Shown here: in pieces, positions 21,855 to 33,084 of the stretch
How the letters are laid out: each line of letters starts with the position of its first letter
Numbering within the stretch: the first letter of the stretch is position 1
Assembly: GCA_933822405.4 (NCBI GenBank)
Contig: CAKOGP040002025.1
Location: 62,001 to 126,000 of the forward strand
DNA: 64,000 bases
From: Cylindrotheca closterium
Lineage: Eukaryota > Bacillariophyta > Bacillariophyceae > Bacillariales > Bacillariaceae
Direction of reading: 5' to 3'
The notes under the pieces: generated by a model
What the model saw: the letters and a program-made list of their open reading frames with translations, nothing else
What the model was told of the DNA's origin: nothing
Databases searched by the model: none
Program-made: the position numbers and the translations under genes

Positions 21855-23258
21855 GTGAGGATACTGTCAATGAAGATGAGTGAAAACGACACCCCAAGCC
21901 CCCCTCCTGCTGTTCCTCTACATTTGAATGAAGTCGCCGTCTTCGAATACAGTACCGAAGGCATGGTAGTTCCATCCAATGTCACTCATGTCAAGATTAC
22001 GACTCCAAACATTCCATCTGAAGCCTTTCGCGAGCACAAGAAGGTGACGTCTGTCGAGATTGCTCAGGGTGTCGTAACGATCGCGACCACTGCTTTTTCA
22101 CAATGCATGGCACTGAAGTATATGAAGGTATCACCGTCCGTCCTGAGCCTTGGGGCAGGAGCCTTTGGTTGCAACGCTTGTTTAATGGAAGTCCAACTGC
22201 CAGACACGGTGCAAGAAATCCCACCAAGTTGTTTTGCCTTCTGCATTTCCTTTCGCTCCTTTCGAGTGCCATCTCAAACCACTGTTATTGGGCAACATGC
22301 GTTTTGGGGCTGTCGACAAATGGTGTCCATTGAAATTCCCGTTGGTGTCGTGAGAATTGAAGGGCGGGCCTTCTTGGAGTGTTCAGATCTAGTGAACATT
22401 GCTCTTCCTTCCACTGTCTCCGAGGTTGGAGCCGGTGCCTTTGACGAATGTACAGAGCTGAAAAATTACCTTCCAGAAGATTCAATGCGATTTATAGATG
22501 CCTTGAAACATCGATTTGACGGCTTGCCTTTTCACCACCTGTGTTACTACCAATCCTATCAAAGTCTTTCAGCAGTGACAAGGGCGTTGCATACTTTGAT
22601 TCAGGCCGCCTGTCCAAATGATGAAATTCCTTTCGATTGCTTTGAAATGAACCCATTACATCTGCTTGTATTGTCGGCGAAACCAAGTTTTGAACTCTGC
22701 AAGGTGTTCTCCTCCGATCTAGATGCTTTGCGATGTCAAGATATAACTGGTTCATGTCCAATGGTATATGCTATGATCAACTTCGCTCCTAATATTGTGC
22801 CAATCATCAAACATTTGTCCCGCAAGCTGTATGCATCGCACTACAACTGTTTGGGTTTGGAACGGTGGAAGGTTGAAATTGAGTCTGCTCTCGAATCCTT
22901 GGATCCTAGCGACGACGTTCCTCAAAGATGTCCCAAGGTACATAATTATTTGAAAGCACTCTTCAAGAATTACACCAAAGAAGGACTTCTGAGTTTGGAA
23001 CTGGGGATTTGGAAGGCAAAACTAGTGGAAGTGTCCAAGACTATTGTGGAGGAGAAGAACGATACGGGTGTATTGCCAGATCGTCCCCAAAAGAGAGCGA
23101 GACTATTGCTGGAGCATGCCACAAATGAATCATCAACGACCGAGATTGACGGCAGGGTGAATCGAGTACTATGCCGGACACTATGCATGTCAGATGTAAT
23201 CATTGAAAGTGTTCTTCCATTCATTTCTTCATATTTGGTCTGTATCGCACAAAAGTAA
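21855..23258 (+). CDS. BspA-like leucine-rich repeat (LRR_5) protein
   Basis: Single exon, up to 467 residues (ATG at 21855; a second in-frame ATG at 21876 could be the true start). Residues about 40-205 contain LRR_5-type repeats of about 23 residues: IPSEAFREHKKVTSVEI, TIATTAFSQCMALKYM, IGQHAFWGCRQMVSIEI, IEGRAFLECSDLVNI. These are followed by a helical region starting near LPFHHLCYYQSYQS, seen in many diatom proteins of this type. LRR_5 domains are protein-interaction surfaces. There is no signal peptide or membrane segment, so it is probably intracellular. Diatom genomes carry large families of these and individual functions are unknown. Confidence 0.8.
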   Translation: MRILSMKMSENDTPSPPPAVPLHLNEVAVFEYSTEGMVVPSNVTHVKITTPNIPSEAFREHKKVTSVEIAQGVVTIATTAFSQCMALKYMKVSPSVLSLGAGAFGCNACLMEVQLPDTVQEIPPSCFAFCISFRSFRVPSQTTVIGQHAFWGCRQMVSIEIPVGVVRIEGRAFLECSDLVNIALPSTVSEVGAGAFDECTELKNYLPEDSMRFIDALKHRFDGLPFHHLCYYQSYQSLSAVTRALHTLIQAACPNDEIPFDCFEMNPLHLLVLSAKPSFELCKVFSSDLDALRCQDITGSCPMVYAMINFAPNIVPIIKHLSRKLYASHYNCLGLERWKVEIESALESLDPSDDVPQRCPKVHNYLKALFKNYTKEGLLSLELGIWKAKLVEVSKTIVEEKNDTGVLPDRPQKRARLLLEHATNESSTTEIDGRVNRVLCRTLCMSDVIIESVLPFISSYLVCIAQK

Positions 23259-23421
23259 TGACAATGGATGCATGGAAAGTAATGGCAACAATGCATCGAA
23301 CAGGCAATCTCAATGTAATTGGATATAATCGGAATTAGCACTCTTGCATGTTAACTATCTATTTTACTTTTTACTTCTGACCTCGAGACCATTCGAGCTT
23401 GTGCTCTCACTCCCTACCTCA

Positions 23422-23448
23422 TACCAGTACCGGTACCGGTATCGGTAC
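23422..23448. repeat. GTACCGGTACC-type palindromic block
   Basis: A run of overlapping GGTACC and ACCGGT palindromes in the intergenic region before the TOM1/THH1-like gene. The same motif family recurs at 25341, 30953, 31166-31258, 48046, 53364 and 56151. Confidence 0.5.
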
Positions 23449-23782
23449 AATTGCAGCCAATGACCAACGTCTGTCTGCTCCCACGACCGTCTGCTAGCCT
23501 CACAAAATCAAAAGCGGAACGAAAAAAGGAATCTTCCAAGCAATTTGTGATGCCGGAGGGGCCTTCTGACTTCCCATCACCCCAAAACCAATCAATTGCC
23601 TGCTTGTGAGCTGACAGATAATCACTGCCTTGATATTTTGGAATCAATTCACACTGTAGATTCTCTCTCGCTCGGCTTTTGAAGTCAATATTTGTTTGGG
23701 AAGGAGGAAACATTCAGGGAAATCACCAAACAATTTGCAGAATTTTCCTGAGAGACTCATCTGGCCCTCTGGATTTGGAATT

Positions 23783-24989
23783 ATGAGTTACAGTAGGTCT
23801 CTAGAAGAGGAGGAAACAAGCTTTGATTGGGACTCCTTGCGTTCCAGTCGCTACTATCCACATGAAAGTGAAAGCTCGAGTATGACGACAAGTGTCACTA
23901 TCCGTGTCACTCCAGAACACTACTATCTGGTGTCATGGTCAATTTTATGGGGTGGATTCTTGTTGGCCATTTTGGCGGCATCAATACAAGTGCACATTGA
24001 GAATGAGTGGTTGCATACAAGACGACAAGATATTGAACAAGGCAATCCGTCAGGCGATGAACAAGCGATCAGTAGCGCTGATGTCTCAAGAAGTCGGGTA
24101 AGCAGATGATCGTCGCGTTGTTGCAAAAATGACATTGCAAGAGCAGAAAATGACGAAATCGTTCAAAGAACCGTGTGCTTTTAGTTATGCTACAATCGAA
24201 TAGCTGCTGAATGCAATGGGTCGATTCAACCATTTCTCACAACCTTTCCTTTTTTTGGTTTGTACATTACAGTTTCGGCGGCTCCTGCTGCTAGCGTTAG
24301 TTACGCGTGCAGTTATGATGCCCATTCACATCTGGCGGGACCCTCTTTGGGTTCAATTTATTGCAGACACCTTACCTCAAATGGCCTTTGCCTCGGCCTG
24401 GACGTTGCTGGTTAGCTTCTTTGTCCAACTGGTAGGAGTGGCTCAGGGAACGGCAACCTCTGCCTCCCCTGGAATTGTTGCGATTCAACTGACAGCTTGT
24501 GTGGTCTACGTATCGCTGGTGGTCACTTTCTTTTTCAATGTCATTGCCGCTGTTTTGATGTATGCGTTGTTTTGCTGCATGTACTCTGCACTTTTTGGAA
24601 CGACCATGTACTTTTGTCCGAAGCTTTTGACTTTACTTCGACCGAGTCTCTCTCAACATTCAGGATTGGCCATTCGGCTGGCATTTTGCAGCGTCCTGTG
24701 CCTTTTTGTCTTTGGTTTTTCCACCTTTGGCTTTGCCCGTAAGGTGGTAGCGCCGCCGCATCAAATCTTATGGTGGTGGAATTATGGCTTCCTAGAATTG
24801 ATTCCCTCCGTTTTGTTTTTGATAATGATGCGACCGAACTCCAATCGTTCGCCAGACAGCGGAGCTGCAGCTCCGGATGCCAACCCTCCGGCAGCGATAG
24901 GAAGGCGTGGTAGGGGAGCTGATACTGTTCCTTTTATCAACAAATCCCCTGCTGCAACTGGAGGCTATGGAAGCGTCCAAAGGACATGA
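23783..24989 (+). CDS. THH1/TOM1/TOM3-like multispan membrane protein
   Basis: Two exons: 23783-24097 and 24273-24989, joined in phase 0 across a 175-nt GT-AG intron, giving 343 residues. The first hydrophobic segment (YYLVSWSILWGG) lies in exon 1. Exon 2 begins FRRLLLLALVTRAVMM and carries about six more segments, including LPQMAFASAWTLLV and WWWNYGFLELIPSVLFL. These resemble the conserved third helix and final helix (E-x-x-PS) of the plant THH1/TOM1/TOM3 seven-helix family, which are tonoplast or endomembrane proteins. The C-terminus is a Pro/Gly-rich tail. The family call rests on motif resemblance and helix count only. Confidence 0.55.
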
Positions 24990-25402
24990 GAAGGCACCGA
25001 CCTTACAGTAGTACGGCTGAATGTATTAATAATAATAGTAACCAATCCATTTTGATGATTTTCTTTGTTGTGTCTGATCTGACCGGTGATCACGAGATCC
25101 GTGATAGATGGGACGAAGTGGGCAAGATTATCGCTCGCAACAAGGTGGGCTACGATAATAGTACCAATACATTGCATAGAAAAACAACTACTGTGTTTGC
25201 AATTTCAAATTATCGAAACACCAGTTTGCGACTACTTCGACCAACGTTTTGCAACGATTGATTGATCGTGCGGTAATACCGTTAGACACAAAACGGAAGT
25301 AAATCGAGAACTTGCTGGGCGTCATTTCTTTCGTTTTCCTCTACCGGTATAGTCCCAACTCTTGATAGTCCCTGCTAGAAGTATTTTGCAAGTTCAGATG
25401 CC

Positions 25403-27217
25403 ATGAATCATCAGCAGCTCTTTGGAACTCGGATACTCCTGGCAATCTTGCTGTTATGGGTTGGCATATCCGCATTGACGTCCTATCTCTTGTATGCTCG
25501 ATTCTTCAACCAAGACAAGGCGAGTCATTGGGTAATGATGGGAAATCTGACGGCTTCCTCGATTTCCTTTCGGATTCGTCATGCAGCAGTCTTGTTGGGA
25601 GAGGATACATTGGATCTTAAAGTCTTTCCTCTCAGTAGTACGACTCCAATCTACGAGACAGAATTGAAGAGCCAGGACGAATTGCTGGTTCACTCTGTTG
25701 ATTTGGATGGCTTGTCAGAAAGTACGGATTACAGATTTCAACTGGCTGGGAGAGTAGTGCTGGAAGAAGGGAGCTTTCGGACGGCACCTGCAGAGAATTC
25801 AACCGCTAGCTTTCGTTTCTTGGCATCTTCCTGCGCCTACACTGGAACCACGCATGACGTCTTTGCCAATATGCTGGATCAAAAGGGCGACAAACTATCC
25901 CCACTCTTATTCATGATTTACTTGGGTGACTTTCATTATGAGGATTTGAGTACACCGTCCGTCCAAGAACGGGTTGAAGCTATGGACCTATCACTGGGCG
26001 CTACAAATCAAAAGCAATTCTTTGCAAATGTACCCATCGCCTACATGTGGGATGACCATGACTTTCTGGGAAACAATATGGGAGGTCTGGATGCAAATGA
26101 CGACGATTTGCAAGCAGCATTGGACCAATTTCGGATATCAATCCCGCACTATCCGCTAGTGAACGAGACGGTATCGATGCATCAAGCCTTCACCATTGGC
26201 AAAGTTCGTTTCATCCTCACAGATTTAAGGAGCGAGGCTGGTGAATTCGATCAAATTATGTCTCCGGTTCAAGAAGCATGGCTGCTGAACGAGTTTGCTC
26301 AATCTGACAAATATGACTTTGTTATTTGGGCCAGCAGTGTCCCGTGGATCGGTAAAGTGGATCCTTTTGATCCTTCAGATGCATGGTGGGGATATAGGGC
26401 ACAGCGCCGACGAATTTCAATGTTTCTATCCTCTGAGCAACTGCCGAAGCGTAATGTTCTTGTCATGGCTGGAGATTCGCATATGCTGGCATTTGACGAT
26501 GGATCAAATACGTACAAAGGCGATCCCAGAGACGATGCATACTCCTTTCCGATATTGCAAACTGGACCACTCGATCGGCTAGGATCTTTCAAGGGTGGGC
26601 CATTCAGTCAAGGCTGCTTTGCCAAAAAGTTTGAACGCAATCACCAATACAGTGTTATTGAATACTCTAACGGGGACAGCAATCCCTGCCTTACGATCAT
26701 GGCATACTCGATCAGTGACATTAATGGCAAACAGGAAGAAGTCTTTCAGCAGCAACTTTGTGGACCAGACATCTTCCAGAAGGCAGGCCAAACTGCTGGC
26801 ACTTGCGACGAGACACTCGTCACGACCATAAACGTCGTTCTGATTGCTCTTGCAGCTGTCATATATGTTCCTGTTTTGGGACTGATATTGTGTTCTGAGA
26901 TCTATGAGTCTTGTGGGTTTGCTGGATTCATGGGATTAGTTGTCTCTGTCTTTTTGGCGCTCGTGTTTGTGGTCGGGGCAGGTCTGCCGCTTGTTGCGGG
27001 AGGAACGGATCTGTTCGATTTCTTTTCTGTTGCACTGATTGGTTTCTTTGCAACACTCACGGTACTCATTTATCTGCTCTTGTGGAGGAAGGTGATCAAG
27101 GCACAAGGCGAGGAAGCCATTATAATGGAGACCCCAACTCAACAAGAAGAAGATGACGTCCAAACGAAGAGCGATGGATCAGAACCAGAGCACGATCAAG
27201 AGCAGTCAACTCAATAA
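25403..27217 (+). CDS. PhoD-like phosphatase with membrane anchors
   Basis: Single exon, 604 residues. An N-terminal signal-anchor (about 10-30) is followed by a short beta domain and a PhoD-like metallophosphatase core: SSCAY at 142-146, LGDFHYED at 174-181, MWDDHDF at 215-221 and MAGDSHM at 355-361. These are the metal-binding and active-site blocks of the PhoD/PhoD-like family of alkaline phosphatases. Three C-terminal hydrophobic segments (about 476-498, 508-531, 538-561) and an acidic tail follow. PhoD enzymes release phosphate from mono- and diesters; in marine algae they can scavenge organic phosphorus at the cell surface. The extra C-terminal membrane segments are unusual, since bacterial PhoD is soluble or lipid-anchored. 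Confidence 0.85.
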   Translation: MNHQQLFGTRILLAILLLWVGISALTSYLLYARFFNQDKASHWVMMGNLTASSISFRIRHAAVLLGEDTLDLKVFPLSSTTPIYETELKSQDELLVHSVDLDGLSESTDYRFQLAGRVVLEEGSFRTAPAENSTASFRFLASSCAYTGTTHDVFANMLDQKGDKLSPLLFMIYLGDFHYEDLSTPSVQERVEAMDLSLGATNQKQFFANVPIAYMWDDHDFLGNNMGGLDANDDDLQAALDQFRISIPHYPLVNETVSMHQAFTIGKVRFILTDLRSEAGEFDQIMSPVQEAWLLNEFAQSDKYDFVIWASSVPWIGKVDPFDPSDAWWGYRAQRRRISMFLSSEQLPKRNVLVMAGDSHMLAFDDGSNTYKGDPRDDAYSFPILQTGPLDRLGSFKGGPFSQGCFAKKFERNHQYSVIEYSNGDSNPCLTIMAYSISDINGKQEEVFQQQLCGPDIFQKAGQTAGTCDETLVTTINVVLIALAAVIYVPVLGLILCSEIYESCGFAGFMGLVVSVFLALVFVVGAGLPLVAGGTDLFDFFSVALIGFFATLTVLIYLLLWRKVIKAQGEEAIIMETPTQQEEDDVQTKSDGSEPEHDQEQSTQ

Positions 27218-27424
27218 CAAGATGTCATTGGGAAATGTAAATAATGGTTACAATAGTACGAGTATCCTCAAACTCTTGGTACTGGTAGTGGTAAATCAAT
27301 CAAAAATCAAAATCTATTGTTTGACCAACTCGACCCCAATGATGACATCATCAGCGAAATTCTCACCTCCCATCTTCATTCTTCATCCACGAAGAGTTAG
27401 TCCTTCAACTTCAAAACCATTATC

Positions 27425-27996
27425 ATGTTTTCCAACCGACTAAGACAAACAGCAAGTAGAATCGCTCCCAGACTGCACCAGAAAAGCTCCTCATCACCGT
27501 CAGCGGCAGCGATTGCCAAACGATGGCACGGTGGACCACATGTTGCAGCAGATGCTCCCACCATCACCGTTACATTCCTGCAGCCCGATGAAACAAAGAA
27601 AGAAGTTGCTGCTAGAATTGGGGAAAGCTTTCTTCAAGTGGCCCACCGTAATGATATTGATTTGGAGGGTGCCTGTGAGGGGGTCTGTGCGTGCAGTACT
27701 TGCCACCTTATCTTCCCAATGGACGTCTATGATGCTCTCGAATATCCAGAGGAGGACGAGGAAGATATGCTGGACATGGCGTTTGGTTTGACTGAGTCAA
27801 GTCGGTTAGGGTGTCAGGTGCTGATCTCGGAAGAGATGGATGGTATCATGGTGGAAATGCCAAAGGCAACGCGAAATTTCTAGTAAGTTTATCTTTGCTT
27901 GCTTGGACGTGGTCTTCCAATCCAACCTATAGACTAACCACTGCACTTTCAATCGTTTGCTACAGCGTTGATGGTCATGTTCCACAACCCCATTAA
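27425..27996 (+). CDS. Mitochondrial [2Fe-2S] ferredoxin (adrenodoxin type)
   Basis: Two exons: 27425-27882 and a 31-nt last exon 27966-27996, joined across an 83-nt GT-AG intron. Together they encode 162 residues. Residues 1-40 form an Arg/Ser-rich, Phe-starting presequence typical of mitochondria. The core has the cluster ligands CEGVCACSTC and a fourth Cys in SRLGCQV, with the acidic EEDEEDMLD helix. Splicing matters: the unspliced frame would stop right after ATRNF, while the spliced product continues YVDGHVPQPH, the conserved C-terminal tail of mitochondrial FDX2-type ferredoxins. Its role is electron donation for mitochondrial Fe-S cluster assembly and related steps. It converges with the ABC-F gene, the two stops being about 96 bp apart. 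Confidence 0.93.
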
Positions 27997-28092
27997 GCTT
28001 TAAAATGAGCCCAGCCTTCAATTATAAAAACTGACTCAACCAAAAACTGCACTTCATCCTCCTCAGCTGTTAGGACAGTTACAATTAACTTT

Positions 28093-30537
28093 CTATTGTA
28101 TTTGAAGAAGCAATTCTTCCAGTTGCTCCCATTCCTCCATCAGTTCCGCCACTTGTTCTTCTAATTTTTGTTTCTCTTTGGTCAGATCAACAAGTTTTCC
28201 AACATCGTTTCCACACTCCATCATTTTGCTCTCCAATTCAGCAACCTTCTCTTCCTTTTGTTCAACGATAGTCTCGATCTTAGCTATTCTTTTGGGAGCA
28301 TTGTAGGCTTGTTTTCGCAACTTGGGATCGATTTCTTTGGCTTCAGTAGTTTCGCCGCTGGAATCAGCTGCTTCGCCATCCGATGAACGCTGGAAGGTGG
28401 CTACCGAACTGTCCCAGTCGGCCGCATTCGTGCTTCGTTGTTCGAGTACCAAACCCCCATCCTCAACAGTCGCTACGTGTGTAAAGCCAACTTTATCACA
28501 AAACGACTTGTCGTGGGAAATTACAACCACAGCTCCTTCTTCTTCTCCCCATTCAGACAGAGACTCACTGAGTGCTTCCACACTATCAAGAACAAATCGT
28601 TAGTCAACGGGTCAAATCAAATTTGACATTGTAATGAAGGGAGTTGACGTACCATTCAATATCCAAGTGATTTGATACCTCGTCCAGAAGGTAAAGGTTG
28701 CTCTTTCATCAGAAGTATCGAATTTGCAAGGTGAGAAATAATCCACCAACCATCATACTGATTCAAGAATAGGTACTTACTGGCTTGAGCGCGAACATGG
28801 CCAAAGCAACACGGGCCTTCTCGCCTCCACTTAATGCTTCAATCTTACGCAATGACTTGTCTCCTGTGAGACCTAAGCCACCCATGACTGTCCGGGCATC
28901 CTTGTCCGAAATATTGATGTCTCCAAAGGAACCTTCTCTCGCATAGGCAGTCACCAAATCGACTGCACGTGCTTTGACATCCAACTCTTGGGCCAAATCT
29001 TGGGTGAAGACTCCCATTCGCAAAGATTCATTAGTCTCCCGTTCTCCATCCATCAAAGGGAGAGTTCCTCGCAAAGTGTGCAGTAGCGTTGACTTTCCGC
29101 TTCCATTTTCACCACGAATCAAAATCTTCATTCCTCGTTGGATTTCAAAATTGACGTCGGTAATTAGTGGATTAGCTCCGTGGCCGACCTTGGCATTTCT
29201 CAAGGCTAGCAAGATGTCGCCCATGGCCTTGGGAGGATTGGGCAGCTTGAGGCGTGGCTTGAAATTTTCTTGCAAGACGGCCTCCGGAGGTGCGTCCAAT
29301 TCTCCACGAGCCTTCATTTTTTCCAACTGCTTGACCCTCGATTGGGCGGCCGTAGCTTTGGTGGCAGAGGCTCCCCATTTGTCGACAAAATCCTGCAGTT
29401 TGTTGGCCTTTTCCAAATTTCGTTCATATTCGCTTTGGGCTGCCAGTGCGCGCTCCTCTTTCAATTCCAAGTATTGTGAGTAGGTACATGATTTGTAAGT
29501 TTGCAAAGATTTTGCCGAGATCTCAGCGATATGATCCATGGCTTCCAAGAGTTCGACATCATGCGTCACCAAAATCATGGCTCCTCCATCATAACTCTTG
29601 AGGTATTGGGCCAGCCATTTTCGAGCGGATCGATCCAAGTGATTTCCAGGTTCGTCCATCAAACATAGACTCGGTTTGGAGAGAAGCGTTTTGGCAAAGG
29701 AAACTCGCATTTGCCAGCCACCACTAAGTTGGTCACAGGTTTGTTCCAAATCGGTAAAACCCAATCCTTTCAGCATACTACCAACCTCTTGTTCCTGTCT
29801 ATATCCACCCACCATCTCGAAGTTTTCTGTCGCTAGGACTAAGGCATCCATATCCTCGTCCGTCGGAATCGTTGAGGACGCCACTCTTTCCTCCGCTCGT
29901 TCAAGGACAGCCTTTGCAGCAGCTACTTCTGTCATGGCCGATGCGGCTTCATCAAAGATGGTCTTGGTCGATCCCGCTACTGCTGTTTGCTGAAGGTACC
30001 CTACCTTTTGCTTTGTTCCAATCGTTACTTTTCCCTCATATGGGAGCTCTTCCATGATGGCTTTGAGCAAAGTACTCTAATTAAAGAAAGCAAGCTCATT
30101 ATGAGAGAAAAATTTAAACGTACACATGTCTGTCATGGAAATCTGTAACTCACCTTTCCAGCTCCATTGGTACCAACCAACGCAAACTTGCTTTTGGGTT
30201 CAATCCGCCAATTGATATTTGACAGAATTTGGGAGTTGCCACGAGAGACAGAAATATCTTCTAGGAGCAGTGCTGCTCCTCGTGCATCCCCACGTGATAG
30301 ATCGTCCTTTGCTTGTGTGCTTGTAGGTGAGATAGCCTCTTGTGTAGACGATAATGAAATCAAGTTTGTATTTCGTCGTTGCCAAGTACCCTCATATGAT
30401 GGCTCAGATGAGCGATGATTCAAGACTTTCGATGACACTGAAGGTGAAAATGGATAGAACGCCGACACTGATGTCAACGAAATTATCGCGATAAGAAAAA
30501 AGAATGGGAATCGAGATGTTTCATACTTCTGATTCAT
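28093..30537 (-). CDS. Plastid-targeted ABC-F ATPase
   Basis: Four exons: 30537-30154, 30076-28781, 28702-28653 and 28582-28093, total 739 residues, all GT-AG. The ATG at 30537 is preferred because it is followed by a signal peptide (FPFFFLIAIISLTSVSA) with Phe at +1, the diatom plastid-leader signature; the frame is open 29 codons further upstream. There are two ATPase domains. The first has GTNGAGKST, DQLSGGWQ and LCLMDEPGNHLD. The second has GENGSGKST, ALSGGEKARVAL and LYLLDEVSNHLD. A long Glu/Lys-rich coiled coil closes the protein. There are no membrane segments, as expected for ABC-F, which act on ribosomes (translation rescue or quality control). The 50-nt third exon carries the second Walker B; VSNHLD departs from the usual PTNHLD. 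Confidence 0.88.
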
Positions 30538-31079
30538 TTTATGGGTTGTTGGGTAGAGTGCAATGTTTTTTCGAATTCCAGAAAAATTTTCCCTGAACGT
30601 CACTTGAATTCTTCTGAATTTCACTATCTTTAGAGAAGCAACCTGTATGTAATGTACTTCCTCAAAAAGTCCTCGAAAAGTAGAGATATGATCCTCTCTT
30701 GCGATACAACACAGTAGATACGATACTCCTTTGATGTCCGCGCAAAGAATTATTGTTGCAACCGACAGAATTCAACTGGTTTTGGTGGAAAGCAGAAGAG
30801 AAAGAAAACTGCGAGTCTGTGCGTACACGTACTTACTTGCCGCGCGCCGAACGAAGCAAGACGAAAACGACTCATCAGAACGAACCAAGAATCTGTAATC
30901 GATGTGATCAATCAATGCCAATGTTTCCAAGCGAAGCGAACCAGGAGGTACTGTACCGGTAACGGGCATGCATTATGCTCAAAACACGTCAGTGAGAACA
31001 AAAATTGAACTGACAAAGTGCGTGGAAAGAGCACATTTTGAAATTTGTCATTTGTAGCACAGAACTACGGTAGACAAAG

Positions 31080-31141
31080 TACCAGAGACCATGCTGACGT
31101 TGAAGATAAGTACCAGAGACCATGCTGATGTTGAAGATGGA
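31080..31141. repeat. 31-bp direct repeat, two copies
   Basis: The unit starts TACCAGAGACCATGCTG and occurs twice in a row with period 31. The copies differ by a C/T change and one base at the end. Confidence 0.7.
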
Positions 31142-31165
31142 AAACTGCATTCGGTGGTAGGCACT

Positions 31166-31258
31166 GTACGTGTACCTGGTACCAGTGTGGTAAACAACAC
31201 CAACTGATAATATATATGGTGTGCATGGCATGTACCAGGTACCTGTACCCTGTACCTA
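31166..31258. repeat. GTACC/GGTACC motif cluster
   Basis: GTACGTGTACCTGGTACC and TGTACCAGGTACCTGTACC lie about 70 bp apart. They belong to the recurrent palindromic motif seen in several intergenic regions of the window. Confidence 0.5.
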
Positions 31259-32073
31259 CATGAAATATATTTACTGGAAGTACTCGTCTTGGAATCAACA
31301 TTGTTCTGTAGGTATAGATAGTCCTAGTTGATAGGTTTACAATAGCATATTTTAAAAAAGTCTAAAGGTACTAACTGGAGCTTCATCAATATCCAATAGA
31401 TACAACTCTATTCTAGTATAATTGCTTCTCTTTGGCGTCTGCTGAGGCTCTCCAAGGCAGCAGATGGTTTAAGTCGAATGATGCATTGACTCTATTTTAC
31501 CTTGTGGAAATGGCGGAACAAAAAGATCTCTCTTCTCTTTCTTTCCCAAGATTCCGTTTCCCAACGTTAGAATAAAAAGGGTCTTTGCCAGCAGGAGTGT
31601 TTTGCTCTTTTGCCAGGTATTTTTATCTCCGGCACCAGCAGGTGTATGCCGGCGGAAAGGTTCCCGTGAGGAACTTCTTAGGGTATTAACGCCTGTCTCT
31701 ACCAGTTCGACAAAGAAATAGCAATTGATGTAAAAGTCGCTCTGAAGTGATAGATCAGAACGCCCTCGCGAATTATCATGCCATTCGTATTTCGGTAGTC
31801 GTGTTTTCCACAAGTATCAAACGGCCGGTGAGTAAACGTTCACGGGAAAAATTTGATCAACCAAACGGAGAGGGGTTATCAATGAAAACAGCGAACTTAA
31901 AGTAACTTTTCTAGTTTGATGTTGTGATGGAAATGTAATCAGTTTGTTGTTGTTACAAAATATTAATGTTTTATATATGTGTAATTTTAGTTAGTTAGTT
32001 ACTAATACAGATAGAATGTAATGTGTGTATCCCTATCCCCTTCCACCATTGCGCAAGCGAGCAAATGGAATTC

Positions 32074-33084
32074 TTATGGGTATCGCAAGGCTGAAATCGC
32101 AGCATTCAATACATCAGCAGTGGATGGCTGTCTCTGGAAATTTTGTTGGTTTAGAGCACTGAGCATTTGTGGCTGCTGGGGAATAGAATTTCCCATCAAG
32201 GCATTGCGTTGTTGCATGCGTTGATCGAGGATATCATAGACCGAGAAGCCAAGTCCAGGGGGTCCCATGGCTTGGGCTTGTGGTTGTTGCAAAGCAGCAA
32301 AAGTGGCATAGTCCATGGAAGCAGGGTTGGCTCCGCCTCCGAGCAATGGGTTGCTAGCCAATCCCTTTTGTTGCAAAAGATGTTCAATAAGAACACGGTT
32401 CTTTTGACGGTTGACTTCCTCCAATTGAGCTCGTTGCGCAAGGGCAATCTCGAGACTGCTCTTTTCTTGCTTGCGAGTGGAAGCAGCAGTGACAGATCTC
32501 ATGTTGGCCATGAGCTCTTCTCTGTCGCGTTGGAAGGCTTCGTTACCAAAGATGATTGGATCATCAGGACCAATGCCACGGTTTACTTGGCGGAATCCCC
32601 AACGGTACAGTTTGCGAGTGAACGAGCTGAACTTAGTGGCCTTGAAAAAGTGAGAAAGGACCTTGCGGGTGAATTCCTCGGGGTCTCGGATGATGAAGGT
32701 CTTTCCATCTGGAAGCCAGGCAATGCAGAAAGTCTTGGGATCGTGCTTATCCGCTTCCTTCATTAGGGCCATCAACTAAAGTATCAAGATAACGCGAACA
32801 AGATTGTGAGATTCATGTCGTAATGGTTGGAGTAGATGTGACTGACTGATGCATGCATGCATGAATTAGATTGCAAGCAAGAGTCTTACCTTTTCGGGGA
32901 ATGTCAAAGCAGCATCAGGCTTCTTGTGCTCTGGCAAGTAACGCTTGGTCTTTTGACTTTTCTTGTTGGAGCCAGAAGCAGGTGCTTGGCTTCGAGATTC
33001 AGCAATTGGTTCGGCAGCTGGAGCAGCGGCAGTGGAATTAGTTTCAGCCTTAATGGCAGGGGAGGTATTGGTGGTGGAATCCAT
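32074..33084 (-). CDS. Heat-shock-factor-type transcription factor
   Basis: Two exons: 33084-32890 and 32775-32074, joined in phase 0 across a 114-nt intron, 298 residues. Exon 1 is a Ser/Ala-rich N-terminus ending LTFPEK; exon 2 continues LMALMKEAD. The HSF DNA-binding domain spans about residues 55-130 with the hallmark WLPDGKTFII, VLSHFFKATKFSSFTRKLYRWGF and FRQVNRG. The C-terminal part is Gln-rich with a possible short heptad segment (LEEVNRQKNRVLIEHLL). HSF is greatly expanded in diatoms, so the target genes cannot be predicted. The IAWLPDGK wording is characteristic of diatom HSFs. Confidence 0.92.

Larger units (their letters stand above)
30538..32073. other. 1.5 kb intergenic region with local repeats
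   Basis: No gene could be supported on either strand. It holds a 31-bp tandem repeat (31080-31141) and a cluster of GGTACC/GTACC motifs (31166-31258), described separately. The AT-rich right part (31300-32000) has no recognisable structure. Confidence 0.5.
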
